DNA of 47,737 nucleotides from an uncultured Muribaculaceae bacterium (GTDB lineage: Bacteria > Bacteroidota > Bacteroidia > Bacteroidales > Muribaculaceae), in contig CANQRV010000015.1 in assembly GCA_947626355.1 (NCBI GenBank), forward strand, positions 1-47,737. The letters are read 5' to 3'. The notes under the pieces were generated by a model, which was given only the letters and a program-made list of their open reading frames with translations, had not been told where the DNA came from and did not search any database. The translations under genes were made by a program, and so were the position numbers. Shown here in pieces: positions 27,451 to 36,056 of the stretch (the first letter of the stretch is position 1; each line of letters starts with the position of its first letter).

Positions 27451-27487
27451 TTGTCGGATGGATTGGTAGGGAAGATGTTGCTGTGTT

Positions 27488-28948
27488 TCAGAGGCGTGAG
27501 AGAAGCTCGGCGGCTACTTCGCGGTCGTCGAAATGATGGCGCACTCCATTTACTTCCTGATAGGGCTCGTGGCCTTTGCCAGCGATGAGTATCACGTTGC
27601 CGGGCTTTGCCATGGCCACGGCCCTGGCGATGGCCTCGCGGCGGTCGGTGATGCAGAGCGTGCGGCTGAGCTCGTCGGCGTTGAGGCCGGCCTTCATGTC
27701 GGCGATTATGGCTTCGGGATCCTCGAAGCGGGGATTGTCGCTGGTGAGGATCAGCTGGTCGGAACGGCACGCGGCCTCCTGGGCCATCATCGGACGCTTG
27801 CCGTGGTCGCGGTTGCCGCCGGCGCCCACCACCGTGATGATCTCGCCCTGCGGACCCACGATCTCCCTGATGGTGTCGAGCACGTTGACAAGGGCGTCGG
27901 GGGTATGGGCGTAGTCGACAATGGCGGCCACTCCGGTCTTCGACATGAAGGGCTGGAAGCGTCCGGCGACGGGCACGAGACGGCTCATGTTGACTATCAC
28001 CTCCTCCGGGTCGAAGCCGGAGAGGATGGCGGCGCCGTAGACGCCGGTCAGGTTGTAGGCGTTGAAGCGTCCCGTGAAGCGCACCTCCAGCTCGCGTCCG
28101 TTGAGGGTCATCAGGGTGCCGTCGAGGCGCGTCTCAAGCACACGCCCGCGGTAGTCGGCATCGCTGCGCAGAGAGTAGGTGAATACTTTGGCTTTAGTGT
28201 TCTGCACCATATACCTGCCTGCCTTGTCGTCGATGTTGACCAGCGCGAAGGCGTCGGAGGGCAGCATGTCGAAGAAGGCCTTCTTGGCGTTCATGTAGTT
28301 TTCCACCGTGCCGTGGTAGTCGAGATGGTCGCGTGTGAGGTTGGTGAAGATGCCGCCGAGGAATTTGAGGCCCGCCACGCGTTTCTGGGCCATGGCGTGG
28401 CTCGACACCTCCATGAAGGCATATTCGCAGCCGGCATCCACCATTCTGGCCAGCAGTGCGTTGAGCGTCAGCGGGTCAGGCGTGGTGTGGGTGGTGGGTA
28501 TGGCCTCGTCGCAGACGTAGTTGCAGACGGTCGACAGCAGTCCGGCCTTGAAGCCCTCGAGCCTGGCCATCTCGTAGAGCAGTGTGGCTGTGGTGGTCTT
28601 GCCGTTGGTGCCGGTCACTCCCACCAGGCTGAGCCTGCGCGAGGGGTGGCCCCACCATGCGGAGGCGAGCCGGCCGAGCGCCTCGGCGCTGTCGGCCACC
28701 TTGATATATGTGATGCCTCGCTCTATGGCGGAGGGCAGCTCCTCGCAGACGATGGCCGCCACGTGGGCGCTCGCCACCACCGGTATGTATTTGTGTCCGT
28801 CGGTCTGTGTGCCCCTCACGGCCACAAACAGCCCTCCCTTGCCCACCTTGCGTGAGTCGCTCTCTATGCCTACTATGTTGATGTCTGTGTCGCCGATAAC
28901 CTCCACGACGCTGATGTCGCTGAGCAGTCGCGATAATTTCTCTGTCAT
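27488..28948 (-). CDS. murE: UDP-MurNAc-tripeptide synthetase MurE (meso-diaminopimelate adding)
   Basis: The 486-residue ligase adding the third stem residue. [15 protein letters not shown] is the ATP loop, with [12 protein letters not shown] and [18 protein letters not shown] for substrate binding. The C-terminal [10 protein letters not shown] carries the DNPR motif that selects meso-diaminopimelate, so the organism should have DAP-type peptidoglycan. It lies between the ftsI gene (21-base gap) and mraY (37-base gap). No murF is present in this cluster. Confidence 0.95.
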   Translation of the reverse strand: MTEKLSRLLSDISVVEVIGDTDINIVGIESDSRKVGKGGLFVAVRGTQTDGHKYIPVVASAHVAAIVCEELPSAIERGITYIKVADSAEALGRLASAWWGHPSRRLSLVGVTGTNGKTTTATLLYEMARLEGFKAGLLSTVCNYVCDEAIPTTHTTPDPLTLNALLARMVDAGCEYAFMEVSSHAMAQKRVAGLKFLGGIFTNLTRDHLDYHGTVENYMNAKKAFFDMLPSDAFALVNIDDKAGRYMVQNTKAKVFTYSLRSDADYRGRVLETRLDGTLMTLNGRELEVRFTGRFNAYNLTGVYGAAILSGFDPEEVIVNMSRLVPVAGRFQPFMSKTGVAAIVDYAHTPDALVNVLDTIREIVGPQGEIITVVGAGGNRDHGKRPMMAQEAACRSDQLILTSDNPRFEDPEAIIADMKAGLNADELSRTLCITDRREAIARAVAMAKPGNVILIAGKGHEPYQEVNGVRHHFDDREVAAELLSRL

Positions 28949-28969
28949 TTCTGCGGATGTATAATGAGT

Positions 28970-31111
28970 CTATATTTTCAGATATATTGTGATCGGTGCG
29001 CCCTGGGTGAATGGCTGGCCCGCGGCTATCGACTGGCCCACCACGCGCCCCGCTCCCTTGATCCTCACGTTGAGTCCCTTCGATTCCAGGATCCTGACGG
29101 CCTCGCGCACGTCATATCCCTTCACGTCGGGCACTGTGGCGCTCCCCGGCGCCGGCTTCGTGGTGCGTAGGCGGCGGCTTCCCGAGGCTCCTACTGAAGC
29201 CGCGATGCCGCGTCCGCCCTCACCGCCGCTCACCACCGGCTTGCTGTCGGCCTTGGTGAGCGTGTAGGTCGACACATTGTCGAGCAGCCCGCGGGCATAC
29301 ATCTTCACGGCCATGTTCTTCACCACCTGGCCCGAGGTGCGGTTGGCGCTGGTGCCCGAGGGGGCCAGGATCAGCGCAATGCAGCTGTAGCGGGGATTGG
29401 AGTATGGGAAGAAGCCGGCGAAGGCATAGCGCCGCTTGGAATGGTCGTAGACGCCTCCCTCCACGGGATAGGCGGTGCCGGTCTTGCCGGCGACCTCCAC
29501 GCGGTCGTCGCGCACCATGCGCGCCGTGCCGTGCTCGCCCCACACCACCTCACGGATGCATTCCCTGACCTTGGCGGCTGTGCCCGGCGAGCAGATGCTG
29601 TCGCGGATGTAGGGGATGGGCAGTATGGAGTCGCGTCCGTCTTCCGAGATGAGCGACTTCACGAGATGCGGCCTCACGTAACGTCCGTCGTTGGCTATCG
29701 CGTTGTAGACGGAGAGGGTATAGAGAGGCGGAATCTCGGTGTTGTAGCCGTAGGCCTGGCGCGCGAGGTCGAGATGGCGCGCCGTCATCGTGATGTTGTT
29801 GCCCCGGCTGTCCCTGTCCACAAGGCGGCGTATCCTCGGGGTGCATTCTCCGGCGATGCCCGAATGTATCGGCTCGAAGAAGCCGATGGAGGCCAGACGG
29901 TCGTAGAAGGCCTCCGGGTGGCTCGCGTAGCCCCGGAATATCACTCGGGAGATACCGGTGTTTGACGACTGCTCGATCACCTGCTTCATGGTCTTGGGCC
30001 CGGAGCCGTGGGGGTCGGAGGTGCGCTGGAAGGGGCTGCAGTCCACCATGTCGGTGACGTTTCTCACCAGCCCGTCCTCGAAGGCTATCATCAACGAGAT
30101 GGGCTTCATCACGGAGCCGGGCTCGAAGGGGAGCACGGCACGGTTGAGGGCCTCCCCGTAGGTGCCGTCATCGAGAAGCTCAATGTTGGAGATCGCCTTG
30201 ATCTCGCCGGTGGCCACCTCCATGAGGATGGCGGTGCCCCATTCTGCCCTCGCCTCGCTGCAGATGTTGTGGAGCTCCTCTTCCAGCATGTCCTGGAGGT
30301 CGATGTTGATGGTGGTGTGAATGTCGTAGCCTCTCACCGGGGCCTTGGCCACCCAGTTGGTGATGCCTTTTGTGAGGGCCACTTTCTTGGCGCGTCCCGG
30401 CTTGCCGTAGAGAAGGGTGTCGAGGTCTTTCTCCAGCCCGGAGTAGCCGTGGAATTCTCCGGTCTCGAAGTTCTCGTTGACGCGGCCGATGCTTCGGTAG
30501 GCCATCTTCCCGTAGGGATAGATGCGCATGTTTTTCTCCTCCTTATACACCGGCACACGGAAGCCCTTCCCCTTGAAGTCTTTGAAATACGGGAAATTGC
30601 GTATCCTCGTGTAGTCTTCCTCGGTCTTCTTGCGGGCTATGCGCAGGGCCCTCGCCCTCTTGCCCGGCTCCTTCTCGAATTCGCGTCTGAGGCGCGTGTG
30701 CCAGGAGTGGGGGCTTTTCGGGTCTACAGGCTGCTCGAGGTCTGCGCGCTGCGGATAGTAGCGGTCGAGCGAGTCGGCGAGCGAGTCGATCTTGTCCCAG
30801 GGGAGCACCTTCTGCCTCAATACGCGCTCGTGGCGCAGGTCGACCTTGATGTCATACACCTTCAGGTTGCAGGCCAGGATGTTACCGTTGTCGGCGAGGA
30901 GGTTGCCTCGCTCCGGAGCTATAACGCTGACTTTGGCCAGCTCCTTGCGGGCGCGTTCGTTCCAGGCGTTGGCCTGCACCACCGTCGTGGAGAAGAGCTT
31001 GACGATCACGCCTATCGACAGCAGTATGAAGCCGGCGCATATCACGCCGTAGCGCATGAAGATCGTCTTCTTGTTGTTGGTCTTCTTTTTCTTTCTCGTT
31101 ATCGCTGTCAT
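28970..31111 (-). CDS. ftsI: FtsI/class B penicillin-binding protein with PASTA domain
   Basis: The septal transpeptidase, 713 residues: N-terminal membrane anchor (about 18-42), a pedestal domain, then the transpeptidase domain with SVMK (active-site Ser), SSN and KTGTA motifs. A C-terminal PASTA domain (VPDVKGYDVREAVRILESKG and the following strand) ends the protein, joined by a Ser/Gly/Arg-rich linker. It pairs with FtsW encoded downstream. The ATG overlaps the stop of the FtsL-like gene by four bases. Confidence 0.94.
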   Translation of the reverse strand: MTAITRKKKKTNNKKTIFMRYGVICAGFILLSIGVIVKLFSTTVVQANAWNERARKELAKVSVIAPERGNLLADNGNILACNLKVYDIKVDLRHERVLRQKVLPWDKIDSLADSLDRYYPQRADLEQPVDPKSPHSWHTRLRREFEKEPGKRARALRIARKKTEEDYTRIRNFPYFKDFKGKGFRVPVYKEEKNMRIYPYGKMAYRSIGRVNENFETGEFHGYSGLEKDLDTLLYGKPGRAKKVALTKGITNWVAKAPVRGYDIHTTINIDLQDMLEEELHNICSEARAEWGTAILMEVATGEIKAISNIELLDDGTYGEALNRAVLPFEPGSVMKPISLMIAFEDGLVRNVTDMVDCSPFQRTSDPHGSGPKTMKQVIEQSSNTGISRVIFRGYASHPEAFYDRLASIGFFEPIHSGIAGECTPRIRRLVDRDSRGNNITMTARHLDLARQAYGYNTEIPPLYTLSVYNAIANDGRYVRPHLVKSLISEDGRDSILPIPYIRDSICSPGTAAKVRECIREVVWGEHGTARMVRDDRVEVAGKTGTAYPVEGGVYDHSKRRYAFAGFFPYSNPRYSCIALILAPSGTSANRTSGQVVKNMAVKMYARGLLDNVSTYTLTKADSKPVVSGGEGGRGIAASVGASGSRRLRTTKPAPGSATVPDVKGYDVREAVRILESKGLNVRIKGAGRVVGQSIAAGQPFTQGAPITIYLKI

Positions 31112-31500
31112 TCTGTCTCAAGTTCGTATGGTGGCTGCTCCTGAAACTGGAGCCCGAGTCCTTTATTTTCCACAAGACGCTTCATCTCGGTCTCCCTGAT
31201 GAGCGACATATAGGCGGCCTTCTCCTGGAGCTTCTCGCTCTCGGCGTGTTTGAGTTCTGTGGTCAGGTTTTTGATCTCCAGCATCTTGGTCTTGTTCTTA
31301 TATCGGAGCCCCATGAGGGAGATGATTGCCACGATGAATATCATGAGCACCCATGCGTTTCTGCGGAAGAAGTCCACGCTCAGCGAGCGGCCGTAGCGGA
31401 TGTCGTCCATGAAGGCGTGCAGAGCCGTCTTCTGGCGCGAGGCGGCTTTTGCGGCGGCCTCCTCGCTGCCGCGGTGCTTCGCCTTAGTCTCTTTTCCCAT
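31108..31500 (-). CDS. FtsL-like divisome protein
   Basis: A 130-residue bitopic protein: basic cytoplasmic start (MGKETKAKHRGSEEAAAKA), one membrane helix near residues 47-66 (WVLMIFIVAIISLMGL), and a periplasmic leucine-zipper-like coil (MLEIKNLTTELKHAESEKLQ) of FtsL type. This matches the FtsL_2 family of Bacteroidetes. I chose ATG 31500 rather than a longer frame inside rsmH; it overlaps the rsmH end by 17 bases. Its place between rsmH and ftsI is the canonical ftsL position. Confidence 0.85.
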   Translation of the reverse strand: MGKETKAKHRGSEEAAAKAASRQKTALHAFMDDIRYGRSLSVDFFRRNAWVLMIFIVAIISLMGLRYKNKTKMLEIKNLTTELKHAESEKLQEKAAYMSLIRETEMKRLVENKGLGLQFQEQPPYELETE

Positions 31501-32422
31501 TCCCGTAGGCCTCCTTTCTGTAGATGGCGGCGCGCAGCTTGGCACTGCGTGCCCGGGGGTTGGCCTCTGTCTCGGCCTCGCCCGGCTCTATGGGGCGCCG
31601 GGTGATCACTTCCCAGGGCGTCTGGCTGCGCCCGTAGAAGTCTTTCTCCTCTCGCCCGTCGGTGTTGCCGCTGCGCATGAAGTTCTTCACAATGCGGTCT
31701 TCCACGGAGTGATAGGTGAGCACCACGAGCCGCCCTCCGGGGCGCAGCACTCTCTCCGTGGCCTGAAGGAAGGCCTTGAGGTCGCCCATCTCGTCGTTGA
31801 CGGTGATGCGCAGGGCCTGAAACACCTGGGCGAGCTCCTTCTTCTCCTGACGTGGATTGATCGCAGGGGAGACCGCCTCCACCAGGCGGAAGGTGGTGTC
31901 GACCGGAGCCTTGCCGCGTGCGGCGACTATGGCGTCGGCCACGCTGCAGGGGCGCTTCAGGTCGGTGTATTGGCGGAAGATATCCTTCAGCTGCTGCGCT
32001 GATGCCGAGGCGATAAGCTCGGCGGCCGTGGTCTGGCCGGAGGTGTTCATGCGCATGTCGAGCGGCGCGTCGGTGCGGAAGGAGAAGCCCCGCTCCGTGG
32101 TGTCGAAATGATGGAATGAGACTCCGAGGTCGGCGAGAATGCCGTCTACCTTGTCCACGCCGTGGAAGCGCATGAAATTCTCTATATATCGGAAATTGGA
32201 ATGTACAAATGTAAACACCGGAGTGTCGAGCACGTTAGCGGCTGCGTCAAGGTCGCGGTCAAACGAATACAGGTGGCCTTCGGGCCCCAGACGCTCCGCT
32301 ATGCCGCGCGAATGGCCGCCGCCGCCGAATGTGGCGTCGATATAAATGCCAGAGGGCCTGATATCTAACATTTCGAGTGCCTCTGGCAGAAGGGCCGGAA
32401 TATGATATGGTTGATGCGACAT
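31484..32422 (-). CDS. rsmH: 16S rRNA (cytosine1402-N4) methyltransferase RsmH
   Basis: A 312-residue SAM-dependent methyltransferase (MraW) modifying C1402 of 16S rRNA. DATFGGGGHSRGI is the SAM loop, followed by ILADLGVSFHHFD, the RGFSFRTDAPLDMRM segment and the C-terminal LVVLTYHSVEDRIVKNFM with NPRARSAKLRA at the end. It is the first gene of the division/cell-wall cluster. No mraZ lies upstream, only an AT-rich region holding a possible promoter. Confidence 0.95.
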   Translation of the reverse strand: MSHQPYHIPALLPEALEMLDIRPSGIYIDATFGGGGHSRGIAERLGPEGHLYSFDRDLDAAANVLDTPVFTFVHSNFRYIENFMRFHGVDKVDGILADLGVSFHHFDTTERGFSFRTDAPLDMRMNTSGQTTAAELIASASAQQLKDIFRQYTDLKRPCSVADAIVAARGKAPVDTTFRLVEAVSPAINPRQEKKELAQVFQALRITVNDEMGDLKAFLQATERVLRPGGRLVVLTYHSVEDRIVKNFMRSGNTDGREEKDFYGRSQTPWEVITRRPIEPGEAETEANPRARSAKLRAAIYRKEAYGNGKRD

Positions 32423-32545
32423 TTTTGCCTCTTACGTAGTTTATGGATTTTAAGGGTGTAAAGTTAGTTAAAATTGTAATCAATTTACATATCCAAATTC
32501 CAAAAAATTGAAATATTTCCAAAAAATTTATCTACACCCTCCCGG
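32423..32545 (-). promoter_or_regulatory. Putative promoter/operator region of the division/cell-wall cluster
   Basis: An AT-rich stretch in an otherwise GC-rich context. On the minus strand TAACTTTA (32459-32466) resembles the -7 box TAnnTTTG, but no TTTG lies at the right distance. Further upstream the 12-mer TTCCAAAAAATT occurs twice (32498-32509 and 32517-32528, 19 bases apart), a possible operator. The exact start site is not defined. Confidence 0.4.
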
Positions 32546-33109
32546 TCAGTCCTCTTCAGACAGGCGTCTGTAGAGGTGCTCCAGCCTGTTGGCGTCGCTT
32601 CTCCCGATCACTGTGATACGCGCTTTCTCCACGTCGTAGAGCCCGGCTATCCTCTCTTTCGCTTCCTCACTCCCGGCTATTATCAAGGAGGCGGAGCGGC
32701 ATGCCTTTCCCACGAGCACCCGCCTTGCCCATCCCTTCACTCCGCCGCCCGGCCCGAGGTCGTCGTCGGCGACACTCACCACAGCCTTCACGCGGGCGCT
32801 TGAGATGTTGAGCGGGAGGCGCCCGAAAGGGCCGTGGAATATGTCGGCCCTGTCGGCCGAGAGATGGTTGGGGATGCCCCACAGGCGCCATGTCTGCCCA
32901 TGGAAGCCCTGCGGGGCCGGCAGACGAAACTCCACGTTGTGGGGCAGCCCGAGACGCTCCACTGCATCGCGTCGCGGCATGCGCGGTGTATATAGAAGGA
33001 AGCTGGAGCCCGGCATGGCGCCGGCCACCTGTCGCAGCGTCTCCCGCGCGGTCTCCCCCCTGGCTGTCGTGTCAAACAGCAGATCGAATCCTTCGATAGA
33101 TATAGTCAT
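32546..33109 (-). CDS. Orphan GT4 glycosyltransferase N-terminal domain
   Basis: A 187-residue protein. Its layout follows the acceptor-side N-terminal domain of GT4 enzymes: IEGFDLLFDTTARG at the start, then SFLLYTP, IFHGPFGRLPLNI (family form HGLSNELP) and VVSVADDDL (family form VVTIHDLIF). It ends with KACRSASLIIAGSEEAKERIAGLYDV and ITVIGRSD. The protein stops exactly where the donor-binding domain with the EX7E motif should begin, and downstream DNA is non-coding. It is thus catalytically incomplete alone: a remnant, or a binding or partner protein. It starts 35 bases after polA, probably on the same transcript. Confidence 0.7.
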   Translation of the reverse strand: MTISIEGFDLLFDTTARGETARETLRQVAGAMPGSSFLLYTPRMPRRDAVERLGLPHNVEFRLPAPQGFHGQTWRLWGIPNHLSADRADIFHGPFGRLPLNISSARVKAVVSVADDDLGPGGGVKGWARRVLVGKACRSASLIIAGSEEAKERIAGLYDVEKARITVIGRSDANRLEHLYRRLSEED

Positions 33110-33144
33110 GGTCTCTTTCCTTATTTGCTCTGCAAAAGCACGGG

Positions 33145-35913
33145 TCAGTGGGCGTCGAGCCAGTTGGTGGCCACGCCGGACGAGGCCGTCAGCTTCACGC
33201 GTCCGCTGTAGGCCCCTTCCATCTCCTCCTCGACGATGGCCTGGAGACGCGGAAGCTCTTCGGGCACGACATCGAAGTTGAGCTCGTCGTGGATCTGCAT
33301 TATCATGCTCGAGCGCAGGTGTTCCTCACGGATGCGGCGGTCGATCGCCACCATCGCCTTCTTTATCACGTCGGCGGCAGTGCCCTGCACAGGCGCGTTG
33401 ATGGCGTTGCGCTCCGCATAGCCCCTCACCACCTGGTTGCGGCTGTTGATGTCGGGAATCTGGCGGCGGCGCCCGGTGATGGTCGTGGTGTAGCCGGTGG
33501 CCCTCGCCTTCTCCACCGACTCTTTCATGTAGCGGTCGATGGTGGGGAAGCGCTCGAAATATCTGTCGATGAGCTCCTGGGCCTCCCCGCGCGGTATGGA
33601 GAGGCGTGAGGCCAGACCGAATGCCGAGATGCCGTAGAGGATGCCGAAATTGGCCGTCTTCGCATGGCGCCGTTCGTCGGCCGTGACCTCCCCGGGAGTC
33701 TTATGATAGATCTGGGCCGCCGTGATGGAGTGGATGTCGTCGCCGTTGGCGAAGGCCTCCATCATGATGGGATCGGAGGCGAAATCGGCCACGAGGCGCA
33801 GCTCTATCTGCGAGTAGTCGGCGCTGAGGAAGAGGTGGCCGGGATCGGCGATGAAGGCACGGCGTATCTCGCGTCCCTGGTCTTCCCTTACGGGAATGTT
33901 CTGGAGATTGGGCGACGTCGACGATATGCGGCCTGTGCCCGTGGCCGTCTGGTTGTAGTTGGTGTGGATCTTGCCGGTGGCGGGATTCACGCTTGCCGGC
34001 AGAGCCGTGAGATAGGTGGTCAGCAGCTTGCGCAGCTGGCGGTATTCCAGTATCCTTCCCACGATAGGATGCCTGGCGGCCACCTTCTCGAGCACATCCT
34101 CGCTCGTGGAATACTGTCCCGTCTTCGTCTTCTTGGCCTTCGGCTCGAGGCCCATCCTGTCGAAGAGGATCTCTCCGACCTTCGACGGAGAACCCACATT
34201 AAACACCACTCCCGCCATCTCGTGGATTTCCGCCTCGATCTCATCGAGCTTCTTCTCCATGGCGCCGGCGGCCTCCTCGAGGGCCTTGCCGTCGATTCTC
34301 ACCCCTCGGATCTCCATACGGGCGAGCACCGGGGCGAGAGGCATCTCGATGTCTTTAAGGAGGCTGTCCATCCCTTGCGAGGTCACCTCGGCCTGCAGGG
34401 GATCGCGGAGCATGAGCGAGAGCATCGCCTGCTCGCAGGCCCATTCGGCGAGCGGAGCGAGAGCCGTCTTCAGCGGCGAGAACGTCTTCGCGCTCTTGCC
34501 TCCGGGCAGAGGCAAAGCCTCGTATCCGAGATAGGCCTGCGCAGCACCCTCCACGGTGTTGCGCAGGTCGGGCTGGAGAAGGTAGTAGGCGAGCGAGACG
34601 TCGTAGAAGTTGGTGAGCGGCGTCTCGGAGTCGCCTCTCGCACATGAGGCCACCACATAGTCGCGCTTTGCGGCAGGTGTCACCTTCTCGATGTCGGGGC
34701 GCGCCATGAGGTCGAGCACGAAAGCCTTCCCCGCGGCATACGATGCCGGCACATACCAGACCCTGCCTTCGGCTACAGCCACGGCGGTGCCGACCCAGAC
34801 GGCGCCCATGTCGTTGTCGCCGTCGGCCACCATCACCAGGCCGCAGCGCTGCGTGCACCCGGTGGCCTCGTCGAGAGCCGACAGTTTCTCAGGAGAGTCT
34901 ACGATGATGAATGTGTGGGGAGTGCTGGCGAGGCAGGCCGGTGTTTCGCCGGCTTTCCCGGCATCGTCCGAGCTTTGTGGGGCTTCGGCTTCGGTGTCGA
35001 AAAGGGGGAGTGCTCCCGAGGCCTCCATGCCGATGCGCTTGCCGACACGCTCCGATAGATTGCGGAACTCGAGCTCGCGGAATATGGCGAAGAGCTTGCC
35101 GGTGTCGGCCTCGCGGCAGCGCAGCTCGTCGGGCGTGATCTCCACCGGCGCGTCGGTGCGTATGGTGGCCAGCACCTTCGACTGGCGTATCATGTCGGCA
35201 TTGTCTTCTATCTTCTTGCGCAGGGCGCCCTTGAGTCGGTCAGTGCCTTCCAGGAGATGCTCCACGTCGCCGAAGTCGGCGATCAGCTTGACGGCCGTCT
35301 TCTCGCCAACGCCGGGGCAGCCTGGAATGTTGTCGATCTTGTCGCCCATCAGCGCCAGAAGGTCGATCACCTGCGACGTGCGGCTGATGCCATATTTTCC
35401 GCATACTTCCTTCTCGCCGCGTATCTCGAAGTCATTGCCCCGGTAGGAGGGTTTATACTGGAGCACCGACGGGCTTACCAGCTGTCCGAAATCCTTGTCA
35501 GGACTCATCATATATGTGGTGAACCCCTCCTTCTCGGCCCGGCGTGCCAGCGTGCCGATCACGTCGTCGGCCTCGAAGCCCTCCACCTCCACGAGGGGAA
35601 TCCTGTAGGCGCGTATGATCTCCTTGATGATGGGTATGGAGAGCCTGATGTCTTCGGGCATCGCCTCGCGCTGCTCCTTGTAGCTTTCCATGAGGCGAGT
35701 GCGGAAGGTGGGGCCGGGAGGGTCGAAGCAGACCGCGATATGAGTGGGGCGCTCCTTGCGCAGCAGCTCCTCGATAGTGTTGACGAAGCCGAAGACGGCC
35801 GATGTGTTGAATCCGGCGCTCGTCACCCTCGGCATCTTTATCAATGCGTAGTAGGCGCGGTAGACCAGCGCGTATGCGTCAAGAAGAAACAGGCGTTTTT
35901 CTGTCATAGTCAT
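33145..35913 (-). CDS. polA: DNA polymerase I
   Basis: A 922-residue family A polymerase for Okazaki fragment processing and repair. The N-terminal 5'-3' nuclease domain begins EKRLFLLDAYALVYRAYYAL with later GCPGVGEKTAVKLI. A middle 3'-5' exonuclease-like domain follows, then the polymerase with motif A (ADYSQIELRL), motif B (RRHAKTANFGILYGIS) and motif C (QIHDELNFDV). In the middle domain the DTE motif is replaced by VADGDN and the YxxxD motif is not recognisable, so proofreading is probably lost. ATG 35913 or 35907 is preferred; the frame extends to ATG 35988, adding 25 atypical residues. Confidence 0.94.
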   Translation of the reverse strand: MTMTEKRLFLLDAYALVYRAYYALIKMPRVTSAGFNTSAVFGFVNTIEELLRKERPTHIAVCFDPPGPTFRTRLMESYKEQREAMPEDIRLSIPIIKEIIRAYRIPLVEVEGFEADDVIGTLARRAEKEGFTTYMMSPDKDFGQLVSPSVLQYKPSYRGNDFEIRGEKEVCGKYGISRTSQVIDLLALMGDKIDNIPGCPGVGEKTAVKLIADFGDVEHLLEGTDRLKGALRKKIEDNADMIRQSKVLATIRTDAPVEITPDELRCREADTGKLFAIFRELEFRNLSERVGKRIGMEASGALPLFDTEAEAPQSSDDAGKAGETPACLASTPHTFIIVDSPEKLSALDEATGCTQRCGLVMVADGDNDMGAVWVGTAVAVAEGRVWYVPASYAAGKAFVLDLMARPDIEKVTPAAKRDYVVASCARGDSETPLTNFYDVSLAYYLLQPDLRNTVEGAAQAYLGYEALPLPGGKSAKTFSPLKTALAPLAEWACEQAMLSLMLRDPLQAEVTSQGMDSLLKDIEMPLAPVLARMEIRGVRIDGKALEEAAGAMEKKLDEIEAEIHEMAGVVFNVGSPSKVGEILFDRMGLEPKAKKTKTGQYSTSEDVLEKVAARHPIVGRILEYRQLRKLLTTYLTALPASVNPATGKIHTNYNQTATGTGRISSTSPNLQNIPVREDQGREIRRAFIADPGHLFLSADYSQIELRLVADFASDPIMMEAFANGDDIHSITAAQIYHKTPGEVTADERRHAKTANFGILYGISAFGLASRLSIPRGEAQELIDRYFERFPTIDRYMKESVEKARATGYTTTITGRRRQIPDINSRNQVVRGYAERNAINAPVQGTAADVIKKAMVAIDRRIREEHLRSSMIMQIHDELNFDVVPEELPRLQAIVEEEMEGAYSGRVKLTASSGVATNWLDAH

Positions 35914-36022
35914 CGATTGGTTTGGCGGCACGAGCCATCCCGAAAGGTGGTCGCAGCGCATATTTTTTGCTAATTTAGCAATTTCCATCGGTTGAAGTGG
36001 TAATAATCAACAAATATTTTAT

Positions 36023-36030
36023 TAATTTTG
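36023..36030 (+). promoter_or_regulatory. Possible -7 box for polyprenyl synthase operon
   Basis: TAATTTTG matches the Bacteroidetes -7 consensus TAnnTTTG, placing a transcript start about 20 bases before the ATG at 36057. No good -33 TTTG is at the correct spacing, so this is tentative. Confidence 0.4.
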
Positions 36031-36056
36031 CTTTTGAATTTGAAGAATCATCATAA

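Noticed and set aside
33145..35988. Start of DNA polymerase I at ATG 35988
   Set aside because: The added 25 residues are unlike the family, whose proteins begin close to EKRLFLLDAYALVYRAYYAL.
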